From contig NZ_AP023247.1 of the NCBI RefSeq assembly GCF_016756535.1, positions 3,472,501-3,536,500 on the forward strand: a stretch of DNA of 64,000 nucleotides, written 5' to 3'. The DNA comes from Mesorhizobium sp. 131-2-1 (GTDB taxonomy: Bacteria > Pseudomonadota > Alphaproteobacteria > Rhizobiales > Rhizobiaceae). The notes beneath the pieces were generated by a model. The model had not been told where the DNA came from. It ran no database searches and saw nothing but the letters and a program-made list of their open reading frames with translations. Positions 54,175-64,000 of the stretch are shown here, piece by piece. A program made the position numbers and the translations under genes. Numbering within the stretch: the first letter of the stretch is position 1; each line of letters starts with the position of its first letter.

Positions 54175-56628
54175 ATGGCTGGACGAGGCCGGGGCGCGGA
54201 GGAGGGCGAGGGGACGACAGCTGGCGTCAGCGAGCGCCTGCTGTTTGTCGACACGCCGTCTGCCGAAACAGCACCGCTTGCGCTTCCTGAGCTGCGCCCG
54301 GCCACGAAGATTCCGCCCGACGGCGGAGTGTCCCGCTCGGTTACGCCAACGGCAACCGTCCGGCTTCGCAGGCAGCTTGGTCGCGTTTCACTGCCCGCAT
54401 TTCATCACAGCATCGGCATCGCCGCCGCGACCGAGCTCGATCGCGGCATCGGCTTCCTGCTGGTGCCGGTGTTCCTGGCGGCCGGCGTGGTCCTCTACTT
54501 CTCGCTGAGCATCGAGCCGGATATCTACAGGCCGCTCGCGGTGGTGGTCCTGATGGCTGTCTGCGCCCTCGTTGCGCGCCCATGGGCGAAGACGCATCTC
54601 CTCTTCATGGCGGCGCTGTTTTGCGCGCTCGGCTTCCTCGCCGCCAAGGTCGAGACCTGGCGCGCCGCGACGCCGATGCTCGGCTCCGAGATCCAGACAC
54701 GGCTGACCGGACGGCTCGTCAGTCTGGAAGAGATGGAAAATGGCCGCGTCAGGCTGACCGTCGACGTCATCGCCACCGCTCACCCCAAGCTGCGCTACCC
54801 GCCGGAGCGAGTGAGGCTTTCGGCCCGGGAAGTTCCTCCGGACATGATCGCTGGCGTGTTGATCTCGGGCTATGCCCGGCTGCTGCCGCCGACCGGCCCG
54901 GTGCGGCCGGACAGTTATGACTTCTCCTTCGACAGCTATTTTTCCGGCATCGGCGCCAGCGGCTTTTTCCTCGGCAATCCGAAGACAATAGCCAGCGAAG
55001 ACGCGCCGCTCTCGGCGCGCCTCGCTTTTGCGGTCGAGAAGGCGCGGGAGAGCATCGCCGACCACATCCGCGGTCAGGTCGGCGGCCCCGAAGGCGAGAT
55101 TGCGGCGGCCCTGATCGTCGGTGTGCGCGCCGGAATTCCCGACGAGATCAACGAGGCGATGCGGCGCACCGGCATCTACCACATCATCTCCATCTCCGGC
55201 CTGCACATGGCGCTGGTCGCCGGCACCATCATGCTCTTGCTGCGGGGCGCCTTCGCGCTGTTTCCCGACTTTGCCTCGCGCCGACCGGTCAAGAAATATG
55301 CCGCTGCCGCGGCGCTCGCTTCGATCGCCGCCTATCTCGTCTTCTCCGGCGTCGTGGTCGCCGCCGAACGCAGTTTCATCATGCTGGCGGTGATGCTGGT
55401 TGCCGTGCTGTTCGACCGGGCCGCGCTCACCATGCGCAACCTGGCGATCTCGGCGATCGCCGTCATCCTGGTGTCGCCGCACGAAGTGGTCGGCCCAAGT
55501 TTCCAGATGTCGTTTGCCGCCACGGCCGCGCTCGTCGGCGCCTATGCCGGCTGGGCCGACTATCGCGCCGACAGGATCACCGCGCCGCCGCCAAAGCGGT
55601 CGTTCCTTCGCTTCGCGTCGCGAAAGTTGGTGCTGGGGATGGGCGGCCTTGCCATGACCTCGATCATTGCCGGCGGCGCCACGGCACATTTCGCCATCTG
55701 GCACTTCCAGCGCGTTTCGCCGCTCAGCCTTGTCGCCAACCTGGCCGTGATGCCGATCGTCTCGCTGGTCGTAATGCCTTTCGCCGTGCTTAGCGCGCTG
55801 GCGATGCCTTTCGGCGCCGACGGTCCGTTCCTTTATGTCATGGGCAAGGGACTGACGGCGATGATCGCCGTCTCGGCGTGGATTTCCGAACGCTCGCCGA
55901 TCGATGCGGTCGGGCTGATCTCCATCCAATCCGTGGTTTTTGTGACGATTGCGCTGGTTATCGCAACCATGGCCACCACCTGGCTGCGACTGGCGGCCGT
56001 TCCCTTCGCTCTGGCCAGCCTGCTGACGGTCTCGAACGTCCGCACGCCGGACGTGCTCATCTCGGAGGACGCGCATCTGGTGGCAATGCCGATCGGCGGC
56101 GGCGAGCTCGCCATCAACAGGGCGCGGCCGAACGAATTCACCACTGACAATTGGAAACGTGCGCTGGTGGCCGAGACCATCGTCGAGCCGGAGACCTTCG
56201 AGACAGGGGACGCGCGCTTCGACATCGATCCGCTCGAGCTGCCGTCGGGCTCGCCGTTCTATTGCAAGGGCGGGCTATGCCTTGCCCGGCATCCGTCCGG
56301 CGCGATCGTGGCGCTCGCCGATGACCGCAAGACGGCGCGGCCGGCCTGCGCCTTCGCTGACCTCATCGTCATCGACGACGCCACCGCCTACAGCCCCTGC
56401 TGGAACTCGCTGGCCCTCGTCGTCACCAAGCGCCAGCTCGCTCGTTCGGGGAGTGCCGCCGTCTTCTTCGATCGACAATCAGCAACCGCACAGGCAACAA
56501 TCCGCTACGCCGTCGAAAAGCCGTACCGGCCCTGGCACGAACAGCGCAGCTACTCACGCGAGGCGCGCGGCCTGCCGCCTTACGAGAGGCCCGAGCAGCC
56601 GGGCACCAAGCCGCAGCCCGCTCAGTAG
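54175..56628 (+). CDS. ComEC/Rec2 family competence protein
   Basis: An 817-aa inner-membrane protein. The N-terminal part (about 100-300) has transmembrane segments and an OB-fold DUF4131 region ([19 protein letters not shown]). The Competence domain follows with its signature [19 protein letters not shown] and many membrane helices to about residue 610. The family forms the DNA channel across the inner membrane in natural transformation. The C-terminal part (about 620-817) lacks the HxHxDH motif of the metallo-beta-lactamase domain found in longer ComEC proteins, typical of rhizobia. No other competence gene lies here. Confidence 0.9.
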   Translation: MAGRGRGAEEGEGTTAGVSERLLFVDTPSAETAPLALPELRPATKIPPDGGVSRSVTPTATVRLRRQLGRVSLPAFHHSIGIAAATELDRGIGFLLVPVFLAAGVVLYFSLSIEPDIYRPLAVVVLMAVCALVARPWAKTHLLFMAALFCALGFLAAKVETWRAATPMLGSEIQTRLTGRLVSLEEMENGRVRLTVDVIATAHPKLRYPPERVRLSAREVPPDMIAGVLISGYARLLPPTGPVRPDSYDFSFDSYFSGIGASGFFLGNPKTIASEDAPLSARLAFAVEKARESIADHIRGQVGGPEGEIAAALIVGVRAGIPDEINEAMRRTGIYHIISISGLHMALVAGTIMLLLRGAFALFPDFASRRPVKKYAAAAALASIAAYLVFSGVVVAAERSFIMLAVMLVAVLFDRAALTMRNLAISAIAVILVSPHEVVGPSFQMSFAATAALVGAYAGWADYRADRITAPPPKRSFLRFASRKLVLGMGGLAMTSIIAGGATAHFAIWHFQRVSPLSLVANLAVMPIVSLVVMPFAVLSALAMPFGADGPFLYVMGKGLTAMIAVSAWISERSPIDAVGLISIQSVVFVTIALVIATMATTWLRLAAVPFALASLLTVSNVRTPDVLISEDAHLVAMPIGGGELAINRARPNEFTTDNWKRALVAETIVEPETFETGDARFDIDPLELPSGSPFYCKGGLCLARHPSGAIVALADDRKTARPACAFADLIVIDDATAYSPCWNSLALVVTKRQLARSGSAAVFFDRQSATAQATIRYAVEKPYRPWHEQRSYSREARGLPPYERPEQPGTKPQPAQ

Positions 56629-57356
56629 CGCCGGATCAGCCCGACCAGCTTGCCTTGCACCTTGACCCTGTCGGGCCCGAAAATGCGGGTCTCATAGGCC
56701 GGGTTGGCGGCTTCGAGCGCGATCGATGCGCCCTTGCGGCGGAAGCGCTTCAGCGTTGCTTCCTCCTCGTCTACCAGCGCCACAACGATTTCACCGGGGC
56801 TCGCGGTGTCGGCGTTGCGGATGATGACCGTGTCGCCGTCGAAGATGCCGGCCTCGATCATCGAATCGCCCTTGACCTCCAGCGCATAGTGCTCGCCGCC
56901 CGAGATCATGTCCGGCGGCACCGAGATCGAATGCGTCTGGTGCTGTATGGCGTCGATCGGCACACCGGCGGCGATGCGGCCCATCACCGGGATCGACACC
57001 GCCGACACCGCGTCGTCATCGTTGCTTGGGGTGCGCGATGGCGACGCCGGTTTGATCTGCCGGCCGAGATTGCCCTGTCCGAGACTTCCCTGGATGACGC
57101 TCGGTGAAAATTTCTTCGCCGCATTGAGGCCGGGCGCGATCGAATCGGGCAGGCGCAGCACTTCCAGCGCACGCGCCCGGTTCGGCAGCCGGCGAATAAA
57201 GCCACGCTCCTCCAGCGCCGTGATCAGCCGGTGGATGCCCGATTTGGAGGCGAGATCGAGCGCTTCCTTCATCTCGTCGAATGAGGGCGGAATGCCGCTT
57301 TCCTTCAGACGTTCATGGATGAACATCAGGAGTTCATGTTGTTTGCGCGTCAGCAT
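56622..57356 (-). CDS. lexA: SOS transcriptional repressor LexA
   Basis: A 244-aa repressor and autoprotease. The N-terminal winged helix-turn-helix ([19 protein letters not shown], then [19 protein letters not shown]) is followed by the S24 peptidase domain: cleavage bond Ala130-Gly131 (GRIAAGVP), Ser165 (GDSMIEAG) and Lys203 (EATLKRF). The linker is long, as in alphaproteobacteria. The start at 57356 (MLTRKQHEL) is used instead of an upstream in-frame ATG at 57497, which lies beyond the SOS box. Autoregulated through the box at 57418-57432. Its 3' end overlaps that of comEC by seven bases (tail to tail). Confidence 0.98.
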   Translation of the reverse strand: MLTRKQHELLMFIHERLKESGIPPSFDEMKEALDLASKSGIHRLITALEERGFIRRLPNRARALEVLRLPDSIAPGLNAAKKFSPSVIQGSLGQGNLGRQIKPASPSRTPSNDDDAVSAVSIPVMGRIAAGVPIDAIQHQTHSISVPPDMISGGEHYALEVKGDSMIEAGIFDGDTVIIRNADTASPGEIVVALVDEEEATLKRFRRKGASIALEAANPAYETRIFGPDRVKVQGKLVGLIRRY

Positions 57357-57408
57357 GGCGGCCCCCACGGGTTCTGAAACCAGAATCGGAAAAACAAACC
57401 CAGAACAA

Positions 57409-57437
57409 ACACTATCTGTTCCAGTTGTGTTCCGCAA
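57409..57437 (-). promoter_or_regulatory. lexA promoter with embedded SOS box
   Basis: On the minus strand TTGCGG (57437-57432), a 17-base spacer and TAGTGT (57414-57409) form a promoter. A perfect alphaproteobacterial SOS box, GAAC-N7-GAAC on this strand (GTTC-N7-GTTC at 57418-57432 on the plus strand), covers the spacer, so LexA binding would block RNA polymerase. A further GTTC half site near 57403 could widen the operator. Confidence 0.85.
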
Positions 57438-57472
57438 CCGTTTAAAGTTTAATGAATGCGTTGACGTTTTGT

Positions 57473-58678
57473 TCAGCGTAGCATCAGCACGCGGCAAGCG
57501 TCGCCTGCGGCAGCGGCTGGGGCAAAGGGTTCCCGCACGACAAGGCCGTTGGCGTCGGCGAGCATGCGCAGCATCGAGGAGTCCTGGATGCCGAAGGGGG
57601 TGGCAACCAGTGAGCCGGCTTCTTCGCGGACCACGGCGCGCACGTAATCCTGCCTGAGATCATTGGCCTGCATCGCCGCGCCCAGCAGCGCCTCGCGCAT
57701 GTCCTGCCGGAAGTCGCGGCCGCCGAGCCGCGCCAGCAGCGGCTTCAGGAACAATTGCGAGCAGACCAGGCTGGCGACAGGATTGCCCGGCAGGCCGATG
57801 CAGCGCGTGCGGCCCAGCCGGCCGAACATCAGCGGCTTTCCCGGGCGCATGGCGATCTTCCAGAAATCGAGCGTCATGCCTTCGCCGGTCAGCACGTCGT
57901 GGATCAGATCGTGGTCGCCGACCGAGGCGCCGCCCAGCGTGACAATGACGTCGGCCTCCTGCTCGACCGCCTGCCTGACCAGCGCGGCGATCGCTTCCTT
58001 GCGGTCGGCGGCGATGCCGAGATCGAGCGCGCGGGCGCCGACCGATTGCGCGGCGGCGGCGACGCCATAGGCGTTGGATGAAATGATCTGGTCGGGACCG
58101 AGCTCGCTGCCGGGCGGCAGCAGTTCGTCGCCGGTGGCGATGATGGCGACCAGCGGCCGCTTCACCACGCTCAAACGCGGATGATTGGCGGATGCCGCCA
58201 ACGACAGTGCCGCGGGATCAAGCAGGCGGCCCCTTTCGAGCAGCACATCGCCTTGCGCGAAATCGAGTCCGACGCGGCGGATGTTGCGGCCTTGCGCCGT
58301 CGGCTCGGTCACCTCGACCGTGCCGCCGCCGAGGTCCCTGACATTCTCCTGGATGACGATGGTGTCGGCGCCCTCGGGTACCGGCGCGCCGGTGAAGATG
58401 CGCACGGCTTGCGACGCGCCGACGCTGCCGTCGAAGCCGCGGCCGGCCGGCGCCATGCCGATCACCGAAAGCCGCGCCGGCACCGATGCGACATCGGCGG
58501 CGCGCGCTGCATAGCCGTCCATGGCGGAGGCGTTGAAGGGCGGTTGCGTGCGCAATGCCACCACGGGCTCGGCCAGAACCCGACCGGTGGCGTCGATCAG
58601 CGCCACGCTTTCGCTGGCCTGCGGTGCAGCTCCGTCCAGCAGGCGCTCGAGCGCCTCGGCGACCGGGACCAGCGCCAT
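57473..58678 (-). CDS. moeA: Molybdopterin molybdenumtransferase MoeA
   Basis: A 401-aa enzyme inserting molybdate into adenylylated molybdopterin. [16 protein letters not shown] is the N-terminal signature with the conserved [22 protein letters not shown] is the MoCF-binding motif, and [15 protein letters not shown] and [13 protein letters not shown] complete domain III. Its start overlaps the moaC stop by one base (TGATG), indicating coupled translation. The reading frame ends 116 bases before the lexA start. Confidence 0.97.
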   Translation of the reverse strand: MALVPVAEALERLLDGAAPQASESVALIDATGRVLAEPVVALRTQPPFNASAMDGYAARAADVASVPARLSVIGMAPAGRGFDGSVGASQAVRIFTGAPVPEGADTIVIQENVRDLGGGTVEVTEPTAQGRNIRRVGLDFAQGDVLLERGRLLDPAALSLAASANHPRLSVVKRPLVAIIATGDELLPPGSELGPDQIISSNAYGVAAAAQSVGARALDLGIAADRKEAIAALVRQAVEQEADVIVTLGGASVGDHDLIHDVLTGEGMTLDFWKIAMRPGKPLMFGRLGRTRCIGLPGNPVASLVCSQLFLKPLLARLGGRDFRQDMREALLGAAMQANDLRQDYVRAVVREEAGSLVATPFGIQDSSMLRMLADANGLVVREPFAPAAAAGDACRVLMLR

Positions 58679-59175
58679 CAGGCGCTTTCCGCGCGTCCGG
58701 CCGACTTGTAGTCGCCGGACTTGCCGCCGGTCTTCTCGACCAGCCTGATGCCGGAGATCACCATAGCGCGGTCGGCGGCCTTGGCCATGTCGTAGATGGT
58801 GAGGCAGGCGACCGAGGCCGCCGTCAGCGCTTCCATCTCGACGCCGGTCTTGCCGGTGACGCGAGCAAGCGCGGTGACCCTCAGGCCGGGCAAGGACGTG
58901 TCCGGTTCGATCTCAACGGAAACCTTGGTGAGAAGCAGCGGGTGGCAGAGCGGGATCAATTCATGCGCGCGTTTCGCCGCCATGATGCCGGCAATGCGCG
59001 CCGTGCCCAGCACGTCGCCCTTCTTGGCGTCGCCGGCAAGGATCATCTCCAGCGTTTCGGCGCGCATCGAGACAAAACCCTCGGCGATTGCGGTGCGCAC
59101 CGTCTCGGCCTTGTCGCCGACATCGACCATGTTGGCTTCGCCCGAAGCGCCGAGATGGGTGAGGGCGGCCGCCAT
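58678..59175 (-). CDS. moaC: Cyclic pyranopterin monophosphate synthase accessory protein MoaC
   Basis: A 165-aa enzyme forming cyclic pyranopterin monophosphate with MoaA. The active-site motifs [12 protein letters not shown] and the strand with [18 protein letters not shown], followed by [20 protein letters not shown], are intact. The start at 59175 (MAAALTHLG) fits the family; a longer frame from 59217 is rejected. MoaA is not in the window. Confidence 0.97.
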   Translation of the reverse strand: MAAALTHLGASGEANMVDVGDKAETVRTAIAEGFVSMRAETLEMILAGDAKKGDVLGTARIAGIMAAKRAHELIPLCHPLLLTKVSVEIEPDTSLPGLRVTALARVTGKTGVEMEALTAASVACLTIYDMAKAADRAMVISGIRLVEKTGGKSGDYKSAGRAESA

Positions 59176-59241
59176 GCTCAGATCGCCATAGAGCGATGTG
59201 CGTCCCTTCGGACGCACAAACTACGCTCTATCACTTCAAAT

Positions 59242-60090
59242 CTATGCATCGTGCTCTCCGAAAATCGATTCCGATTTTCGGGCCGATGCATCCGGCGCCT
59301 TGCCCGTGAGCAGAAGCTGCGTCGCGGCGGCCACGTCGGCCTGCCGCATCATGCTCTCGCCGACCAGGAAGGTGCCGATCTTGCTCTTCTCCAGCCGGCG
59401 GCAGTCCTGATGCGTGAAGATGCCGCTTTCGCTGACCAGCAGCCGGCCTGCCGGCACCATCGCCGCCAGCCGCTCCGAGACATCGAGGCTGGTCTCGAAC
59501 GTCCTGAGGTCGCGGTTGTTGATGCCGATCAGCCGCGACGAGAGCCGGAGCGCCCGCTCCATTTCGGCCTCGTCATGCACCTCGACCAGCGCCTCCATGC
59601 CGAGGTCGAAGGCCGTTGCTTCGAGCTCCTTGGCCATCGCGTCGTCGACGCTCGCCATGATGATCAGGATGGCGTCGGCGCCCCAGGCGCGGGCCTCGAA
59701 CACCTGATAGGGGTCGAACAGGAAATCCTTGCGCAGCGCGGGCAAGGCGACTGCGGCTCGTGCCGCGGTGAGGAATTCCGGCGCGCCCTGGAAGGATGGC
59801 GCGTCGGTCAGCACCGACAGGCAGGCGGCGCCGCCTTTCGCGTAGGCCCTGGCCAGCGCCGGCGGATCGAAATCGGCGCGGATCAGCCCCTTGGACGGGC
59901 TCGCCTTCTTGATCTCGGCGATGAGCCCGAAGCCGCCGGCCGCGCGCCTGGCCTCGAGCGCGGCAAGAAAGCCGCGCGGCGCCTCGGCGTGACCTGCGCG
60001 CGCCTTGATCTCGGCCAGCGGCACGCGCTGCTTTGCCGCCGCGATCTCTTCGCGCTTGTAAGCTTCGATCTTGCGCAGGATATCGGACAA
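59242..60090 (-). CDS. trpC: Indole-3-glycerol phosphate synthase
   Basis: A 282-aa TIM-barrel enzyme of tryptophan synthesis. [19 protein letters not shown] has the catalytic lysine loop, [13 protein letters not shown] is the C-terminal motif, and the phosphate-binding segment [10 protein letters not shown] is present. The last 16 or so residues ([14 protein letters not shown]) are encoded by the palindromic repeat at 59244-59291, so the tail is longer than in the usual protein of about 270 aa. The start at 60090 is preferred. It follows trpD by five bases. Confidence 0.97.
   Translation of the reverse strand: MSDILRKIEAYKREEIAAAKQRVPLAEIKARAGHAEAPRGFLAALEARRAAGGFGLIAEIKKASPSKGLIRADFDPPALARAYAKGGAACLSVLTDAPSFQGAPEFLTAARAAVALPALRKDFLFDPYQVFEARAWGADAILIIMASVDDAMAKELEATAFDLGMEALVEVHDEAEMERALRLSSRLIGINNRDLRTFETSLDVSERLAAMVPAGRLLVSESGIFTHQDCRRLEKSKIGTFLVGESMMRQADVAAATQLLLTGKAPDASARKSESIFGEHDA
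59244..59291. repeat. Nested palindromic repeat at the 3' end of trpC
   Basis: ATGCATCG at 59244-59251 mirrors CGATGCAT at 59284-59291, and inside it CCGAAAATCG at 59258-59267 mirrors CGATTTTCGG at 59272-59281. The layout, short GCATCG outer arms around a GAAAATCG...CGATTTTC core, matches a dispersed palindrome that I recall from Mesorhizobium genomes. It overlaps the trpC stop codon. Confidence 0.65.
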
Positions 60091-60095
60091 GGGCT

Positions 60096-61106
60096 CTACC
60101 CGTTCGAGATTTCGACCAGCCGGCTGAGCACCTGGAGCGCCCGGCCGCTGTCGATCGCTTGCGCCGCACTCGCCATGCCGTCGGCCAGCGTCGTCGCCTT
60201 GCCGGCCACCACGAGGCCCGCGCCGGCATTCATTAGCACGGTGTCGCGGTAGGCGCCGGCAGCACCTGCCAGCATGTCACGCAAGGCGGTGGCATTGTAG
60301 GCCGCGTCGCCGCCGCGCAGCTCGTCCTTCGTATGCCGCTCTAGGCCAACCGCCTCGGGGGTCAGCGTGAATGTGCGGATCTCGTCGCCGGCGAGTTCTG
60401 CCACCTGCGTTTCGCCGGTGGTGGTGATCTCGTCATAGCCGTCGCCGTGAACGACCCAGGCGTGCTCTGTGCCCAGCGCCTTCAGGGCCTCGGCCACCGG
60501 CATGATCCATTCCGGCAGAAACACGCCGACCATCTGCCTGCTGACGCCGGCCGGGTTGGACAGCGGTCCGAGCAGGTTGAAGATGGTCCGCGTCCCAAGC
60601 TCGCCCCGGATCGGGCCGACATGCTTCATCGCCGGATGATGCGCCGGCGCGAACATGAAGCCGACGCCGGCCTCATGGATGCAGCGGCCGATCGTTTCCG
60701 GCCCGATGTCGATCTTGACGCCGAGCGCTGTGAGCACGTCGGCGGCGCCCGTCAGCGAGGACAGGCCGCGATTGCCGTGCTTGGCCACCGGCACGCCGCT
60801 CGCCGCAATGACGAAGGCAGATCCGGTCGAAATGTTGACGCTGTGCGAATTGTCGCCGCCGGTGCCGACGATATCGATGGCGCCGTGCGGAGCCTCGACG
60901 CGCAGCATCTTGGCGCGCATGGTGGCGACAGCGCCGGAAATCTCGCTCACCGCCTCGCCGCGCACGCGCAGCGCCATCAGGAAGCCGCCGATCTGGCCGG
61001 GCGTCGCGTCGCCGGACATGATGATGTCGAACGCCTCGCGCGCCTCTTCGAACGAGAGAGGGGTGCCTGCCGCCACCTTGGCGATATGGGCCTTCAGCGC
61101 GCTCAT
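60096..61106 (-). CDS. trpD: Anthranilate phosphoribosyltransferase
   Basis: A 336-aa enzyme joining anthranilate and [23 protein letters not shown] is the PRPP/metal motif, [17 protein letters not shown] binds substrate, and the C-terminal half with [15 protein letters not shown] is complete. It starts in an ATGA overlap with the end of the ppiD gene and is followed by trpC, so translation of the three is likely coupled. The trpE/trpG genes are not in the window. Confidence 0.98.
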   Translation of the reverse strand: MSALKAHIAKVAAGTPLSFEEAREAFDIIMSGDATPGQIGGFLMALRVRGEAVSEISGAVATMRAKMLRVEAPHGAIDIVGTGGDNSHSVNISTGSAFVIAASGVPVAKHGNRGLSSLTGAADVLTALGVKIDIGPETIGRCIHEAGVGFMFAPAHHPAMKHVGPIRGELGTRTIFNLLGPLSNPAGVSRQMVGVFLPEWIMPVAEALKALGTEHAWVVHGDGYDEITTTGETQVAELAGDEIRTFTLTPEAVGLERHTKDELRGGDAAYNATALRDMLAGAAGAYRDTVLMNAGAGLVVAGKATTLADGMASAAQAIDSGRALQVLSRLVEISNG

Positions 61107-62995
61107 CGGGCCTGTGCCTGGGCAACGGCGGCCTGGTCGATGCGGACGTCGTACTGCGTCTGCAACTGCGCCACCAACTGGTCGAGCAGGTCGTCCGACA
61201 TGCCGGCGGTGAAGGATTTCTGCGCGTCGTCAGGCACGGAGCTGGCATCGGCGCCGGCCGGCTCGAACACCTCGGCCACCTTGTACAGGATCTGTCCGTC
61301 GCCGGTGGGCGAGGGGATCAGCCCGGTGCCGCCTTCGCCGACGCCGAACATCTGGGCAGCGCCTTCCTTGCCGAAATCGGCGTCATCGGCTTCGCGCTTG
61401 AGGCCGCGCTTGGTCTGCTTCTCGAGCTTGAGCTCGCCGGCGATCACGTCGAGCGTAGCCCCTGCCTTGAGCCGTTTTTCGAGTTCGTCCGCCTTGGCGG
61501 CCAACCGCTTTTCGGTTTCGGCCGCCGTCCAGTCCGCCGCCACCTTCTGACGGACCTCGTCCAGCGTGCGGTCGCGGGCGGGCGTGATCGATTGAACCTC
61601 GTAGAACACGAAGCCGCTGTCGGTGGTGGTCAGGCCTTCATTCTCGGTATTGGGCTCGGCCGCGAACACCGCCTTGATGAGATCCGCAGATTCCGGCAGG
61701 TCCTTGACGATGGTGTCGTCCGGCCGCTGGCCGGTGCGGTCGATCGCGTCGATGGTGACGACCTTGAGCTTCAGCTTGGCGGCGGCGTCGGCAAGCGAAC
61801 TACCGGAAGCGCGCGTGTCTTCGTAGCTGTCATGCACGTCGAGCAGGATGCGGCTTGCCTCGCCGAGCGCCAGGTCTTTGCGGATCTGGTCGGACACTTC
61901 GGCCAGCGGCTTCACCACCTCCGGCTTGATCTCGGTGACGCGCAGCAGCACCGGGCCGAAGGCGCCCTGGACGACGGGGCTGACCTCGTTGGCGGCGAGC
62001 TTGAAGGCCGCGTCGGCGACCGCCTTGTCGGCGACCTTGTCCTTGGCGAGCGTGCCCAGCAGCGTGTCGGCCTGGGTCTTGCCCTCAGCGGTGACGAGTT
62101 TGTCGAAGGTCGCGCCCGCCTTCAGCGAATCGAACGCGGCCTTGGCCGCATCCGGCGTCGTGAACACCAGCTGCTCGATGGTGCGCATCTCGGGCGTTGT
62201 GTAGCGCGCCTTGTTCTTGTTGTAGTCGTCGCTGATCTGCTGATCGGTTACCGCGGTTGGGTCCATGATGTCCTGCGGTTCGAGCCTGACATAGGAGAAC
62301 TTGCGGTATTCGGGCGCCGCATAGGCCTTCTTGTTGGCGTCGAAATAGGTCTGGAGCACGCTGTCGGACGGCGCCTCGATCGGCTCGACCAGCGTCTTCG
62401 GCAAGGTCAGATAGTCGATGGTGCGGTCCTCGCCGCGGTAGAGCGCGACCGCCTTGAGGAAGGTCTGCGGCGTCTTGAGGCCGTCAGAAACCGCCTCGAC
62501 GATCTGCTGGCGCACCGCAACCTGGGCGCGGTTCTTGAGGTAGTCTTCTGGTCGCATGCCGACCTGGCGCAGCAGATATTCGAACGTCCTGCGATCGAAC
62601 TGGCCGCTCGGGCCCTTGAAGGCCGGGTCCTCGCGCGTGAGTTCGGCAAGCCGGTCCTTGGACAGGCCGAGCCCGAGCTTGCGGGCCTGCTCGTCGAGCA
62701 CCGCGCCCGAAACGAGCTGCGCCAGGACCTGGTTGTCGATGCCGAGCGCCTGCGCCTGCTCGCGCGTGATGCGCTGGCCGAACTGCTGCGACATGACGCT
62801 GACCTGGCGGTCGTAGGCGAGGCGGTATTCGTTGATCGAAACCGTCGTGCCGCCGGCCGTGATCACGGAATGATGGCCGCCCAAAGTTCCCGACAGACGC
62901 CCCGAAATACCCCAGACGGCAAAGCTGATCACCAGCAGGGACAGCAACGCCTTCGCGACCCAGGTGCCCGCCGCGCTTCTCAAGATACCAAGCAT
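61103..62995 (-). CDS. Peptidylprolyl isomerase, SurA/PpiD-like membrane-anchored
   Basis: A 630-aa protein with one N-terminal transmembrane helix ([17 protein letters not shown]) and a large periplasmic part. A SurA_N-like chaperone region (about 35-160) is followed by a parvulin-type rotamase domain (about 260-370, around [17 protein letters not shown]) and a C-terminal region. This is the PpiD layout, a periplasmic chaperone next to the SecYEG exit. The start at 62995 ([12 protein letters not shown]) has GGAAG upstream; the frame extends open to 63298, but that part is not protein-like. Confidence 0.93.
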   Translation of the reverse strand: MLGILRSAAGTWVAKALLSLLVISFAVWGISGRLSGTLGGHHSVITAGGTTVSINEYRLAYDRQVSVMSQQFGQRITREQAQALGIDNQVLAQLVSGAVLDEQARKLGLGLSKDRLAELTREDPAFKGPSGQFDRRTFEYLLRQVGMRPEDYLKNRAQVAVRQQIVEAVSDGLKTPQTFLKAVALYRGEDRTIDYLTLPKTLVEPIEAPSDSVLQTYFDANKKAYAAPEYRKFSYVRLEPQDIMDPTAVTDQQISDDYNKNKARYTTPEMRTIEQLVFTTPDAAKAAFDSLKAGATFDKLVTAEGKTQADTLLGTLAKDKVADKAVADAAFKLAANEVSPVVQGAFGPVLLRVTEIKPEVVKPLAEVSDQIRKDLALGEASRILLDVHDSYEDTRASGSSLADAAAKLKLKVVTIDAIDRTGQRPDDTIVKDLPESADLIKAVFAAEPNTENEGLTTTDSGFVFYEVQSITPARDRTLDEVRQKVAADWTAAETEKRLAAKADELEKRLKAGATLDVIAGELKLEKQTKRGLKREADDADFGKEGAAQMFGVGEGGTGLIPSPTGDGQILYKVAEVFEPAGADASSVPDDAQKSFTAGMSDDLLDQLVAQLQTQYDVRIDQAAVAQAQAR

Positions 62996-63139
62996 GCCTA
63001 CTTCCGATTTTTGCGCATTTTGCGTGCGCCTGAGTCTGAAACAAGCGCAATAGCGCCCTTCCGGTCCACTGTCGATTGCTTTGTGGCCTGATTTTGATAG
63101 TGAGTGCGCAAGCCAAATCTCGCCCGGAGAAGCAAAGCC

Positions 63140-63907
63140 ATGACGCCTGGAATCCGCCCACTCGTTGCCGGCAACTGGAAAATGAACGGCACCAGCGCCT
63201 CGCTCAACGAACTGAGGATGATCGGCAACGGCTTCATGAGTGGGCTCGACGCCGAGACCGAGGCGCTTGTCTGCGTGCCGGCGACCCTGCTTGCGCACGC
63301 CGCCGAAATCCTGTCACGCACCCCGGTCCGGGCCGGCGGCGAGGATTGCCATCCCAAGGAGAGCGGCGCCTATACCGGGCGCATTTCGGCCGAGATGTTG
63401 AAGGACGCCGGCGCCAGCCACGTCATCGTCGGCCATTCCGAATGCCGCGCCGACCTCAGCGAAGACGATGCCACCATCCACGCCAAGGCCTCAGCGGCAT
63501 GGCGGGCCGGGCTGGTGGCCATCATCTGCATCGGCGAGACAAGGGCGGAGCGCGAGGCCGGCACGACGCTTGACGTGCTGTCGCGCCAGATCGCGGGTTC
63601 GGTGCCGACGAGCGCCACGGCTGCCAACACGATCATAGCCTACGAACCTGTCTGGGCGATCGGCACCGGCCTGACGCCGACCGCCGACGATGTCGCCGAG
63701 GCGCACGCGCACATCCGTGCAGAGCTGACGGAGCTGCTTGGCGGCGCGGCCGCGAAGATACGCATCCTCTATGGCGGCTCGGTCAAGCCGTCCAACGCTG
63801 TGGAGTTGCTCGGCGTCGCCAATGTCGACGGCGCTCTGGTCGGCGGCGCCAGTCTGAAGGCGGCGGATTTCCTCGGCATCGCCGAGGCCTATCGGAACAT
63901 CTCCTGA
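63140..63907 (+). CDS. tpiA: Triosephosphate isomerase
   Basis: A 255-aa TIM-barrel enzyme interconverting glyceraldehyde 3-phosphate and dihydroxyacetone phosphate. The catalytic residues are Lys14 (GNWKMNG), His99 (VGHSECR) and Glu169 ([11 protein letters not shown]). The phosphate loop [16 protein letters not shown] is intact. The start at 63140 is preferred because GAGAAGCAAAG lies upstream. It diverges from ppiD across 144 bases. Confidence 0.98.
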   Translation: MTPGIRPLVAGNWKMNGTSASLNELRMIGNGFMSGLDAETEALVCVPATLLAHAAEILSRTPVRAGGEDCHPKESGAYTGRISAEMLKDAGASHVIVGHSECRADLSEDDATIHAKASAAWRAGLVAIICIGETRAEREAGTTLDVLSRQIAGSVPTSATAANTIIAYEPVWAIGTGLTPTADDVAEAHAHIRAELTELLGGAAAKIRILYGGSVKPSNAVELLGVANVDGALVGGASLKAADFLGIAEAYRNIS

Positions 63908-63941
63908 TCGCGGAGCCAACCGGCCGGCGCGGGCGGAATCG

Positions 63942-63969
63942 TTGCAAAGGCCGCATTGCTCCCCATATT
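63942..63969 (+). promoter_or_regulatory. Candidate promoter for the gene beyond the right edge
   Basis: TTGCAA at 63942-63947, a 16-base spacer and CATATT at 63964-63969. It lies between the tpiA stop and the window edge. In related genomes the next gene is usually secG, but no coding sequence is visible here. Confidence 0.3.
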
Positions 63970-64000
63970 CCGGCCACGGGCTTGGAAATGCCATCAAAGC

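Noticed and set aside
57755..58711. Plus-strand ORFs opposite moeA
   Set aside because: Antisense shadows; moeA motifs are complete on the minus strand.

Overview
The window is high-GC (mid 60s %), almost entirely coding chromosomal core DNA from an alphaproteobacterium of the order Hyphomicrobiales (Rhizobiales). Gene order, protein wording and the style of its intergenic repeats point most strongly to Mesorhizobium or a close Phyllobacteriaceae relative. That assignment is inference from recognised families, not a database result. I saw no tRNA, rRNA, CRISPR array, transposase, integrase or plasmid function.

Layout. 1-4666: 3' end of rpoB, rpoC and a strong terminator. 4694-6957: a small non-ribosomal interlude (O-methyltransferase, a galactose-dehydrogenase-like Gfo/Idh/MocA protein, a small protein of unknown function) with a noncoding repeat. 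7156-26400: a ribosomal super-cluster joining the str (rpsL-rpsG-fusA-tuf), S10, spc and alpha operons without a foreign gene, closed by a second strong terminator; rpmJ and infA are not in it. 26406-34910: a mixed block with a lower-GC orphan gene, a DegP-like protease, rarA, a HIT protein, a DUF482 acyltransferase-like protein, glycerophosphodiesterase, RidA, EipB, DUF4031 and LysE-type genes. 34931-51112: the translation and envelope cluster rpsB-tsf-(LysR/NTF2-like/aldo-keto reductase cassette)-pyrH-frr-uppS-cdsA-rseP-bamA-lpxD-fabZ-lpxA-lpxI-lpxB. 51135-54073: gltA and gltX on the minus strand. 54175-56628: comEC. 56622-62995: a minus-strand run ppiD-trpD-trpC-moaC-moeA followed by lexA under its own SOS-box promoter. 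63140-63907: tpiA.

How the genes work together. The first 26 kb makes the transcription and translation machinery (RNA polymerase beta, beta' and alpha, about 28 ribosomal proteins, EF-G, EF-Tu) plus SecY and adenylate kinase. The rpsB to lpxB stretch couples translation factors (S2, EF-Ts, RRF) to UMP kinase and to the outer envelope: undecaprenyl diphosphate, CDP-diacylglycerol, site-2 protease, BamA and the early lipid A pathway using LpxI rather than LpxH. The trp/mo/lexA run is a compact, overlapping gene string.

Novelty. I found no convincing new multi-gene system. The points most worth a second look are noncoding: a heptanucleotide-phased palindrome between rpsM and rpsK with a probable relative after rplQ, a palindromic repeat that supplies the 3' end of trpC, structured leaders in the rpoBC, str and alpha regions, and small accessory insertions in otherwise conserved gene order (26.4-27.0 kb and 36.9-39.7 kb).
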